Shown here piece after piece: positions 27,725 to 36,808 of a stretch of 41,897 nt of DNA. Position 1 is the stretch's first letter; every line of letters starts with the position of its first letter. Below the pieces are notes generated by a model, which searched no databases, was not told the DNA's origin, and saw nothing but the letters and a program-made list of their open reading frames with translations. Origin of the DNA: Sedimenticola sp. (GTDB lineage Bacteria; Pseudomonadota; Gammaproteobacteria; Chromatiales; Chromatiaceae); the NCBI GenBank assembly GCA_027008705.1, contig JALVEB010000032.1, positions 1-41,897 of the forward strand. The letters run 5' to 3'. Made by a program: the position numbers and the translations under genes.

Positions 27725-28114
27725 TCAACCTTGAAGGAACCGCCTCAGCCTGGTCGGGTTCTGGGCGCCCAATGCGACTCCTTCCACCCGCCCGTCGCGA
27801 ATCATGACGAAGGTCGGGGTCGCGCGGATGTTCAAGCGGGCGGCGGCTTCCGGTTCCCGCTGGACGTCCAGCTTCCCGATCGCCAGACCCTCGGCGATCA
27901 TTTCATCGATCCGTGGGCTGATCGCCTTGCACGGCCCACAGTTCGGGCTGAACGCATAGACGATCACCGGACGGCGGGGGTCCAGCCGGCTCAGGCTGCC
28001 CGGCAGGCGGTCGATGCGCCCCCCCTTCATACGGCGCGCCTGGTACTGGATCCAGGCGGCGTTCAGCGCTATTGCAAGCACAAAGGCGATAATCAGATAG
28101 ACGTACCAAGGCAT
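27725..28114 (-). CDS. Membrane-anchored thioredoxin-like protein
   Basis: This 129-residue protein has an N-terminal transmembrane helix (YVYLIIAFVLAIALNAAWI) followed by a thioredoxin domain with active site CGPC (SPNCGPCKAISPRI) and the cis-Pro motif ATPTFV. Positive residues after the helix (ARRMKGGR) suggest the thioredoxin domain faces the cytoplasm, by the positive-inside rule. It is probably a disulfide reductase. The start at 28114 follows AGGA; the longer track ORF runs through repeat R2. It converges with the small exported gene, 19 nt apart. Confidence 0.85.
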   Translation of the reverse strand: MPWYVYLIIAFVLAIALNAAWIQYQARRMKGGRIDRLPGSLSRLDPRRPVIVYAFSPNCGPCKAISPRIDEMIAEGLAIGKLDVQREPEAAARLNIRATPTFVMIRDGRVEGVALGAQNPTRLRRFLQG

Positions 28115-28290
28115 GTCGGATTCCTGCTCGCTGTAACGAACGGGGATGGTAACAGACCCTTGGATTCGCCGGGTCTTTTTCCTGTTAATGTGAAAATACA
28201 GTAGCCACTCAGCCAACCAGCGGAAATGATATTCATCAGGCAAGGCGTAGGCCCGGTCAAGCGCAGCGGATCGGGCAGCGGCGCTGCCAA

Positions 28291-28344
28291 ATTGATGATT
28301 TTCATGATCTGGGGTGACGCCACCCCGCGTCATGAGCGCTGGCC
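28291..28344 (-). repeat. Dispersed repeat R2, copy 2
   Basis: Matches 10466-10519; the inner 37 nt (28308-28344) differ at two positions. The core is GGGGTGACGCCACCCC then GCGTCATGAGCGCTGGCC. One palindrome pair is lost relative to copy 1. Confidence 0.8.
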
Positions 28345-28386
28345 CGCATTTCTCACCATCTACTGCGACGACCCAATGGCCCCCCC

Positions 28387-28465
28387 TGGCTGGCTTTCGC
28401 CCGGTCGAAGTGCTCGACATCGTGTCGGCTATGCCTGCGCGCGCCTCGGTCGCGAAAGCCAGCCA
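28387..28465. repeat. 79-nt element bounded by 14-bp perfect inverted repeats
   Basis: TGGCTGGCTTTCGC (28387-28400) and GCGAAAGCCAGCCA (28452-28465) are exact reverse complements separated by 51 nt. It may be a small MITE-like element or a long hairpin. I see no clear target-site duplication. Confidence 0.8.
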
Positions 28466-28550
28466 TGACGCACCCTGCATCCGTCTCGCTACGAACGCTG
28501 GTGAGAAACCCGGGCAAGGCGAAAAAAGCGAGGGCGATTCCAGCGCCGCT

Positions 28551-29009
28551 TCAGCTGAGCAGCAGCGAGACCGCGCGGGGCGTCCAATGGTCGTCGCCGA
28601 GCGCCGGGCGGCGCAGATCGTTCCACAAGCGGGCGATCTGTTCCAGCGACAGCGCGTTATCCTGAAACTCCCGTGCCTCGCGCCGCAGCGAGGCGAGGTA
28701 GTCCCGGTTACCGACCAGCTCGATCAGTTGTTCGATGCCCGCCAGCGTATGGCCACGGCTGCGCAGCGCGTCCAGCGCGTCTTCCAGCGACCGTTCCGAC
28801 AGCAGACTTCGCGCGAGCGCGCGCAAGGCTTCGTGGTCGTCCCGCGACTGGATGGGCGGCGTCAGTTCGGGCGGATTGGCGAACAGGCGGCGCATGTCGC
28901 CGACCACCTTGATCGTGGCTGGTGTGGCGAGATCGGGGTAGCTCTGATTCAGACGATCGAGCTGATCCACCGCGTTGACGATCGCGTTCTTTGGTTTGAG
29001 TCTGGCCAT
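28551..29009 (-). CDS. Hypothetical helical protein (152 aa)
   Basis: I do not recognise this gene. The 152-residue product starts MARLKPKNAIVNAVDQLD and is predicted to be soluble and mainly helical, with segments such as ALRALARSLLSERSLEDAL and SLEQIARLWNDLRRPALG; no Cys, signal peptide or membrane segment is visible. The start at 29009 is chosen because the upstream extension to 29057 is His/Arg-rich without structure; the ribosome site is weak either way. It lies 226 nt downstream of the acyltransferase gene on the same strand, with R1-type repeats between. Confidence 0.6.
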   Translation of the reverse strand: MARLKPKNAIVNAVDQLDRLNQSYPDLATPATIKVVGDMRRLFANPPELTPPIQSRDDHEALRALARSLLSERSLEDALDALRSRGHTLAGIEQLIELVGNRDYLASLRREAREFQDNALSLEQIARLWNDLRRPALGDDHWTPRAVSLLLS

Positions 29010-29155
29010 GACGGAAGCCCCGTGACGATGAGAATGGCGGTTGCGGCAGGGACGCATGGCGGGTATCGAAACCGTACTGCAACCCGTGCCTGGGTAGCGG
29101 CCGGCGGCGAGCCGGCTTGAGCGCCTCGTGGCTGATACCCGTCATAATGAATTGG

Positions 29156-29189
29156 GCTATGACTCGTTTCCGCGCCTGGCCCACGGGCG
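29156..29189 (+). repeat. R1-related element R1b, copy 1
   Basis: GCTATGACTCGTTTCCGCGC and the next 14 nt match 40357-40390 at 31 of 34 positions. CGCGCC / GGCGCG within and just after it can pair. Its ATGAC..TTTC order recalls the R1 core, and a reverse R1 copy lies 5 nt away, so the pair may be a diverged inverted doublet like the one after pgsA. Confidence 0.75.
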
Positions 29190-29193
29190 CGAG

Positions 29194-29235
29194 GATCGGT
29201 CTCGAAAACCCGATCATTCATCGGCGACGAGCATA
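29194..29235 (-). repeat. Dispersed repeat R1, reverse copy (after acyltransferase)
   Basis: Read on the minus strand from 29235: TATGCTCGTCGCCGATGAAT, then a stem GATCGG (29210-29215 region) / CCGATC around a 10-nt loop. It begins on the base after the minus-strand acyltransferase stop, the same geometry as copy A after trpA. Confidence 0.7.
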
Positions 29236-29985
29236 TTATTCCAGATAGCGTGCCTGCCAATGCAGATAGCGCGCATGGACCTGCCGCGCATAGTGCTCGG
29301 GGTTTTCGAAATCACATGGATCGAAAGCGTCGTGGAGATAGTAGTTGGCTCGTGGATTCCGGCTGCGCATGAAATCCAGCATCTTGCGCGGGACGCTGAC
29401 CCCGTCCGGCCAGGCGAAGTCGTTCTGGGCCTCGTAGTGGATGAAGACCGGCACGATCGGAATGCCGGTGCGCAGCGAGATATCGAAGGCCCCGTGGCGG
29501 AACGAATCATGCAGCCGCTTGCCCTTGCAGCCACCTTCCGGGTACAGCGCGACCGAGGTGCCGGCGCGCAGGCGGTCGATGATCCGCTGCTTCGCCGCGT
29601 TGCGTGATGCGCGTTCCTCGCGCTTGACGAACAGGGTGCCGGCCGCCTCGCTGATGCGGCCCGCGATCCACCAGTGGCGGACCTCCTCCTTCGCCAGGCA
29701 GGCGACATCGAACAGCGCCGGAATGCCGATGTCCTCGAAGGCCGAAGGATGATTGGCGATCAGGATGAACACAGGCGGCAGCGGCGCGAGGTTCTTCTGG
29801 TGCAGGCGCAGCTCGACGCCGAGGGCATGGGTAAAGACCTGGCTCCAATAGCGAAACAGGCGGGGATAGAAGGGGCGGGTCCAGGCGCATGGCAGCAGGG
29901 CGAGCAGGTACATCGGCAGGCTTGCGATGACCAGCTCGGCCCAGTTCATTGCCATCCAGCCGTAACGCGCCAATGCGTGGAGCAT
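29236..29985 (-). CDS. PlsC-type lysophospholipid/glycerolipid acyltransferase
   Basis: This 249-residue protein belongs to the 1-acyl-sn-glycerol-3-phosphate acyltransferase superfamily. It has an N-terminal hydrophobic helix (ELVIASLPMYLLALLP), the catalytic block ANHPSAFEDIG (the H-x5-D variant seen in some glycerol acyltransferases) and the second block ALYPEGGCKGKRL, close to the usual FPEGTRS. The start at 29985 follows GGAGG by six bases; upstream ATGs at 29991, 30018 and 30021 are alternatives. The exact acyl acceptor cannot be told. It is divergent from the metallopeptidase gene. Confidence 0.85.
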   Translation of the reverse strand: MLHALARYGWMAMNWAELVIASLPMYLLALLPCAWTRPFYPRLFRYWSQVFTHALGVELRLHQKNLAPLPPVFILIANHPSAFEDIGIPALFDVACLAKEEVRHWWIAGRISEAAGTLFVKREERASRNAAKQRIIDRLRAGTSVALYPEGGCKGKRLHDSFRHGAFDISLRTGIPIVPVFIHYEAQNDFAWPDGVSVPRKMLDFMRSRNPRANYYLHDAFDPCDFENPEHYARQVHARYLHWQARYLE

Positions 29986-30056
29986 CACCATCCTCCGCAA
30001 GCCTTCCCCATGAGGCATCATAGCAGTGCGCGGGAGAACCGCCAGGGTGGTCGCGG

Positions 30057-30086
30057 TTGGCCTTGTCTTGCCCGCCCCATTATACT
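30057..30086 (+). promoter_or_regulatory. Candidate promoter of the metallopeptidase operon
   Basis: TTGGCC (30057-30062), an 18-nt spacer and TATACT (30081-30086) lie 30 nt before the ATG. The same TTGGCC plus 18-nt spacing is seen in the candidate acs promoter. It is placed in the 131-nt gap between divergent genes. Confidence 0.6.
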
Positions 30087-30116
30087 GGCGGCATCGTAAC
30101 GAAGGAGGCATATTCC

Positions 30117-30974
30117 ATGCGCTGGAGAACAGGGCGTCGCAGCACCAATGTGGAAGACCGACGCGGCAGACGGGCGAGCCGTGGTCTGGTCGGCGGCGGG
30201 ATCGGGACCATTCTGCTGGCCTTGGTGGCGATGTATTTCGGCGTCGATCCGTCGTTGGTACTGCAATCGGGCGGCTCGTCCCGCACCGCGCGCGGCGGCG
30301 CCACGTCTTATCAGCCGAGCGCGCATGAACAGGAGCTGGCGGCCTTTGCCTCGACGGTGCTCGCCGATACCGAGGATGTCTGGAGCAAGCTGTTGCCGGA
30401 ACAGGCCGGAAAGCGTTATGAGAAGCCTCGTCTGGTGCTCTATACCGGGATCACGCAATCGGCCTGCGGCACAGGTCAGGCGGCGATGGGGCCTTTCTAC
30501 TGTCCGGGCGACCACAAGGTCTATCTCGACCTGAGCTTCTTCGATGAGCTCAAGCGTCGTCACGATGCGCCTGGGGATTTCGCCCAGGCCTATGTGCTGG
30601 CGCACGAGGTGGGTCACCATGTGCAGAACCTGCTCGGTATCGCCGACAAGGTCGACCGCCTGCGCGCGCGCCTGGGCAAGACCGAGTTCAACCAGGTTTC
30701 GGTGCGCATGGAGTTGCAGGCCGATTGCCTTGCCGGCGTCTGGGCCAACCATGCCGATCGCGAACGCCATATTCTGGAAGAAGGGGATATCGAGGAAGCC
30801 TTGAACGCGGCCACTCAGATCGGCGACGATCGCCTGCAGAAGCAGGCGCGTGGCTATGTGGTGCCGGAATCCTTCACCCACGGCACTTCGAAGCAGCGCA
30901 TGCGCTGGTTCGCGACCGGGATGCGCTCGGGCGAGCTGTCCGCGTGCAATACCTTCAAGGCGGCGTCGTTGTGA
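30117..30974 (+). CDS. Neutral zinc metallopeptidase (YpfJ family)
   Basis: This 285-residue membrane-anchored protein is in the YpfJ/putative neutral zinc metallopeptidase family. It starts with a basic segment (MRWRTGRRSTNVEDRRG, typical of the family), one transmembrane helix (GGGIGTILLALVAMYF, about 27-45), and a domain with the zinc site HEVGHH (His163, Glu164, His167), the downstream ELQADCLAG carrying the third ligand, and the late motif SFTHGTSKQRMRWF. The start follows AAGGAGG. The substrate is not known. Its stop overlaps the next gene (GTGA). Confidence 0.93.
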   Translation: MRWRTGRRSTNVEDRRGRRASRGLVGGGIGTILLALVAMYFGVDPSLVLQSGGSSRTARGGATSYQPSAHEQELAAFASTVLADTEDVWSKLLPEQAGKRYEKPRLVLYTGITQSACGTGQAAMGPFYCPGDHKVYLDLSFFDELKRRHDAPGDFAQAYVLAHEVGHHVQNLLGIADKVDRLRARLGKTEFNQVSVRMELQADCLAGVWANHADRERHILEEGDIEEALNAATQIGDDRLQKQARGYVVPESFTHGTSKQRMRWFATGMRSGELSACNTFKAASL

Positions 30975-31399
30975 TCCAGCCATTGCTGGTGGCGATGCAG
31001 TTCGCGCTGATCGGCGCCATCGCCTGGCCGTGGTCGGGCAGTCAGGCGAACCCGTGGGCGCTGGTATTGATCGCGCCGGCGGGGTTGTTCGCGCTCTGGA
31101 CGCTGGCGCACAACCGCCCGGGAAACTTCAATGTCCGGCCGGCGGTGAAGGCGCGCGCGCAACTGATTACCAGCGGTCCGTATCGCTGGGTGCGCAACCC
31201 GATGTATGTTTCGCTGCTGTTGTTGATGCTCGGGGTCGCGGTGTTCCACGGGCGTCCTGTCTACCTGCTGCCATGGGGCGGTCTGGCGCTGGTGTTGGCG
31301 ATCAAGGTGCGCCTGGAAGAGGCCTTCCTGGTCGAACGCTTCCCCGAGTACGCTGATTACATGGCGCGGGTGAAGCGCTTTCTGCCCGGGATCTACTGA
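30971..31399 (+). CDS. Isoprenylcysteine carboxyl methyltransferase-family membrane protein
   Basis: This 142-residue integral membrane protein has the ICMT/phospholipid methyltransferase signature GPYRWVRNPMYVSLLLLMLG with the downstream EEAFLVERFPEYADYMARVKRF. Family members methylate small or lipid substrates with S-adenosylmethionine; bacterial targets are mostly unknown. It starts with GTG overlapping the metallopeptidase TGA, so the two are co-translated. It converges with the HD-GYP gene, leaving only 11 nt and no terminator between them. Confidence 0.82.
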   Translation: MIQPLLVAMQFALIGAIAWPWSGSQANPWALVLIAPAGLFALWTLAHNRPGNFNVRPAVKARAQLITSGPYRWVRNPMYVSLLLLMLGVAVFHGRPVYLLPWGGLALVLAIKVRLEEAFLVERFPEYADYMARVKRFLPGIY

Positions 31400-31410
31400 G
31401 GCCCGCCGGT

Positions 31411-32664
31411 TCAGGCCGCGTCCTTGCCGCCGCAGGCCATGAACTGGCAGATATCCAGGTTCAGATCGCGATCGCGCAGCATCGCGCGGATACGGTAGGG
31501 TACGCCGTTCGGCGCGGGATCGTCATTGAGCAGGTTGATGAAGAACGGCTCGATCGGCCGGCCTTCCGCGTCGCGCACCACGAGCACCATCGGCCGGGTC
31601 TTGAGCCGCTGCGACAACACCTTGGTCACGATGCCGATCTCGCCGCTGTTCAATTCCACCACGCTGCCGACCGGGTACAGCCCGATACATTGGATGAAGC
31701 GCATTACATAGCCCGGTTCGAAGTGCGCGCCCTTGCCATCGTTGAGGATCTTGAGCCCCTGCAGCGAGGTCAGGCCGCGCTTGTAGGGGCGCTCGCTGGT
31801 GATCGCGTCGTAGGCATCGACGATGCTGACGATCTTGGTGTAGGAAGTGGTCTGGTCGCCGGTGAGTCCGCGGGGATAGCCGGTCCCATCGATGCGTTCG
31901 TGGTGGGCGTGGGCGACGCTGATCGCGCCGTCGTTCAAGCCCGAATGGCCGAGCAGGATATCACGGCCCTCGGTCGGATGGCGTTTCATGATCTGGAACT
32001 CGTCCGGGGTCAGGCGGCCCGGCTTGTTGAGAATCTCCAGCGGGGTATGCACCTTGCCGATATCGTGCAGCATGCCACAGGTCCCCAGTTCTTCCAGTTG
32101 CTTTCGTTCCATCCCCAGATGGCGTCCGAGCGCGATCGACAGCAGCGCCACGTTCAGGCTGTGTTGCGAGGTGTATTCGTCGCGCTCCTTCAGGCGCGTC
32201 AGCAGGGTCATCGCCTGTTCGTGTTGCAGCACCCGGTCGACGCATTCCGAGACGGCTTCCTTGACCCGGGGTATGTCCAGCGAACCGCCGAGGCGGACAT
32301 CGTCCATCATGTTCTTGATCAGACTGTGGGCGGCCTGATAGGTGCGCGCGGCCTTTTGCAACCGCGCGCGCTCGTCGCGTTTTTCCTGTTCCGACTGGCG
32401 CGGGCGTCCCGGCCGGCGACCGGCCTTTTTCCGGGCCGAGTGACGATCGGCGTCGATGAACACATAGCGGCAGACGCGCCGAACCTGTTCGATCTCCTCG
32501 GCGGTGTTGACTGGAAAGCCCTGGAATAGAAATGGCGATTCCAGCCACGGGCGGTCGAGCTCGTTGATGTACATGCCCGGTTCCAGTTGTTCGACCGGGA
32601 TCATGATGCTGTTGCCGTCGCCGTGGCGGGCCGGCGGGAGATCGGGTGGTTGCGGCTTGCTCAT
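31411..32664 (-). CDS. HD-GYP cyclic-di-GMP phosphodiesterase with DUF3391 domain
   Basis: This 417-residue cytoplasmic protein has an N-terminal DUF3391 domain ([24 protein letters not shown]), a charged Arg/Lys-rich linker ([20 protein letters not shown]) and an HD-GYP domain. The metal site HD is at His200-Asp201 in MLHDIGK, and [14 protein letters not shown] carries an intact GYP triad, so hydrolysis of cyclic-di-GMP is likely. No GGDEF or receiver domain is present; DUF3391 may be the sensor. The start could be 32664 or 32604 (MIPVEQL); both have weak ribosome sites. It is divergent from acs. Confidence 0.9.
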   Translation of the reverse strand: MSKPQPPDLPPARHGDGNSIMIPVEQLEPGMYINELDRPWLESPFLFQGFPVNTAEEIEQVRRVCRYVFIDADRHSARKKAGRRPGRPRQSEQEKRDERARLQKAARTYQAAHSLIKNMMDDVRLGGSLDIPRVKEAVSECVDRVLQHEQAMTLLTRLKERDEYTSQHSLNVALLSIALGRHLGMERKQLEELGTCGMLHDIGKVHTPLEILNKPGRLTPDEFQIMKRHPTEGRDILLGHSGLNDGAISVAHAHHERIDGTGYPRGLTGDQTTSYTKIVSIVDAYDAITSERPYKRGLTSLQGLKILNDGKGAHFEPGYVMRFIQCIGLYPVGSVVELNSGEIGIVTKVLSQRLKTRPMVLVVRDAEGRPIEPFFINLLNDDPAPNGVPYRIRAMLRDRDLNLDICQFMACGGKDAA

Positions 32665-32683
32665 GCGGGACTTAGCGGTAGTC

Positions 32684-32724
32684 GGGTTTCCCGGCTTGAG
32701 CAACTGGGGAACCCGGGTTTTTTT
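32684..32724 (+). terminator. Terminator-like hairpin between HD-GYP and acs
   Basis: GGGTTTCCC (32684-32692) pairs with GGGGAACCC (32706-32714), nine pairs with one G-U, followed by GGG and seven T residues. It points toward acs but lies before the acs promoter, in a divergent gap with no plus-strand gene upstream. It could stop antisense transcripts or belong to a longer leader. Confidence 0.6.
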
Positions 32725-32739
32725 CAGGCGCGCGGTGGT

Positions 32740-32816
32740 TTGGCCGGGCGCCGCCGGATCAAGTAGTATTGGCGGGGAAACCGCCTTGTCCGCGTTGCGG
32801 GCAAGGCGGTTTCCCC
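32740..32816 (+). promoter_or_regulatory. acs promoter and long 5' hairpin
   Basis: TTGGCC (32740-32745), an 18-nt spacer and TAGTAT (32764-32769) form a candidate promoter. The predicted start falls at the base of a striking hairpin: GGGGAAACCGCCTTG (32774-32788) pairs perfectly with CAAGGCGGTTTCCCC (32802-32816), then T-G, then CCGC/GCGG around a GTT loop, about 20 bp in all. No T-run follows. As DNA it is also a long inverted repeat that could bind a regulator. The acs ATG is 57 nt downstream. Confidence 0.65.
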
Positions 32817-32872
32817 TGATCGGTTTGCCGCGGGCAGTGCCGGGATCGAAAACCATTACCGAGGAGAACACC

Positions 32873-34810
<1,938 letters not shown>

Positions 34811-34817
34811 ATTCGGC

Positions 34818-34870
34818 CCCGCGCCCCGTGATTCGGGCGTTATTGACGAGGGCGCGGGCTGGCTCATTAT
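34818..34870 (+). promoter_or_regulatory. Hairpin after acs and candidate promoter of the NYN gene
   Basis: CCCGCGCCC (34818-34826) and GGGCGCGGG (34850-34858) are perfect complements around a 23-nt loop, but no T-run follows. Within and after it lie TTGACG (34843-34848), a 16-nt spacer and CATTAT (34865-34870), a good promoter for the NYN gene. The hairpin and the promoter overlap, so forming one could affect the other. Confidence 0.5.
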
Positions 34871-34889
34871 CGCATGCATGGGGAAATCT

Positions 34890-35752
<863 letters not shown>

Positions 35753-35753
<1 letters not shown>

Positions 35754-36802
35754 TGAATCTGACCCTGGCCCAGATCGCGGCATCCAGCGGCGCCTTGCTG
35801 AGCGGCGATCCCGATGCCGTGGTCTTCGCGGTCGCGCCGCTCGATGAGGCCGGCCCCGGCGAGCTGAGCTTCGCCGCCGACACCCGGCGCATCGAACAGG
35901 TGGCCGCCTCGGGCGCCACTGCGGTGTTCGTGCCCAACGGCTTTCCCTCGCTCGACGGTGTCAATCTGTTGCACGTCGAGCATCCGCGCGAAGCCCTGAT
36001 CGCGCTGATGGAGCGACTCTATCCGCCAGTGGACGCCACGCCGGGCATCCATCCCCGCGCGGTGGTCTCCGAGGGCGCCGAGGTGGCGGCGGATGCCGCG
36101 ATCGGTCCCTGCGCGGTGATCGAGCATGGCGCGCGCATTGCTTCCGGATGCCTGATCGGCGCTGGCGCTTTCGTCGGCGAGGGCGTGGTGCTCGGGCGCG
36201 ACTGCCGGATTGCCCCGAACGTCAGCCTGATGGCGGGTTGCCGTCTTGGAAAACGCGTCATCGTGCATGCCGGCAGCGTGATCGGCGCCGATGGCTTCGG
36301 CTATGTCTGGCGTGGCGACCACCACCACAAGATTCCCCAGGTCGGCGGTGTCGAGATCGGTGACGATGTTGAGATCGGCGCCAACAGCTGCATCGACCGC
36401 GCGATGATGGGGACCACCCGGATCGGCGCCGGCACCAAGATCGACAACCAGGTCCAGGTCGGTCACAACGACCAGATCGGCCGGCATGTGATCCTGGTCG
36501 CCCAGGTCGGCCTGTCGGGCAGCGTGGAGGTCGGCGACGGCGCGGTTCTCGCCGGCCAGGCCGGCGTGGCCGATCACCTGAAGATCGGAGCGCGCGCGGT
36601 GGTCGGCGCCGCCAGCGGGGTCACCGGCGGGATCGACGCCGGCGAGAAGGTCTGGGGCGTGCCGGCACGGCCGATCGCTCGTGTGCTGCGCGAGCAGGCC
36701 GCCTTGGCCCAGCTGCCCGCTTTGTTGAAGCAGGTCCGCCGCCTGCAGAAGCGCATCGACGAACTCGATGCCCGGCCCGGCGAGAAGCCGGACAGTGGGT
36801 GA
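35753..36802 (+). CDS. lpxD: UDP-3-O-acylglucosamine N-acyltransferase (LpxD)
   Basis: LpxD adds the N-linked hydroxyacyl chain to UDP-3-O-acylglucosamine in lipid A synthesis. The 349-residue protein has the N-terminal uridine-binding domain (ELSFAADTRR), a left-handed beta-helix of hexapeptide repeats, and the catalytic His region IDNQVQVGHNDQIG, then a C-terminal helix rich in Leu/Arg. Residues near the acyl pocket look normal. It is not beside bamA, fabZ or lpxA as usual; its partner is the NYN gene. It may be a second lpxD copy or a relocated single copy. It converges on ppc with only 6 nt between. Confidence 0.93.
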
Positions 36803-36808
36803 GGTCGT

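Larger units (their letters stand above)
28115..28550. other. 436-nt non-coding stretch with repeats
   Basis: No gene is supported here. The stretch is more AT-rich near 28170-28310 than its neighbours. It holds repeat R2 copy 2 and a 14-bp inverted repeat with a 51-nt centre (both listed separately). The promoter of the minus-strand thioredoxin gene should lie at its left end, but I cannot pick convincing hexamers. Confidence 0.6.
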
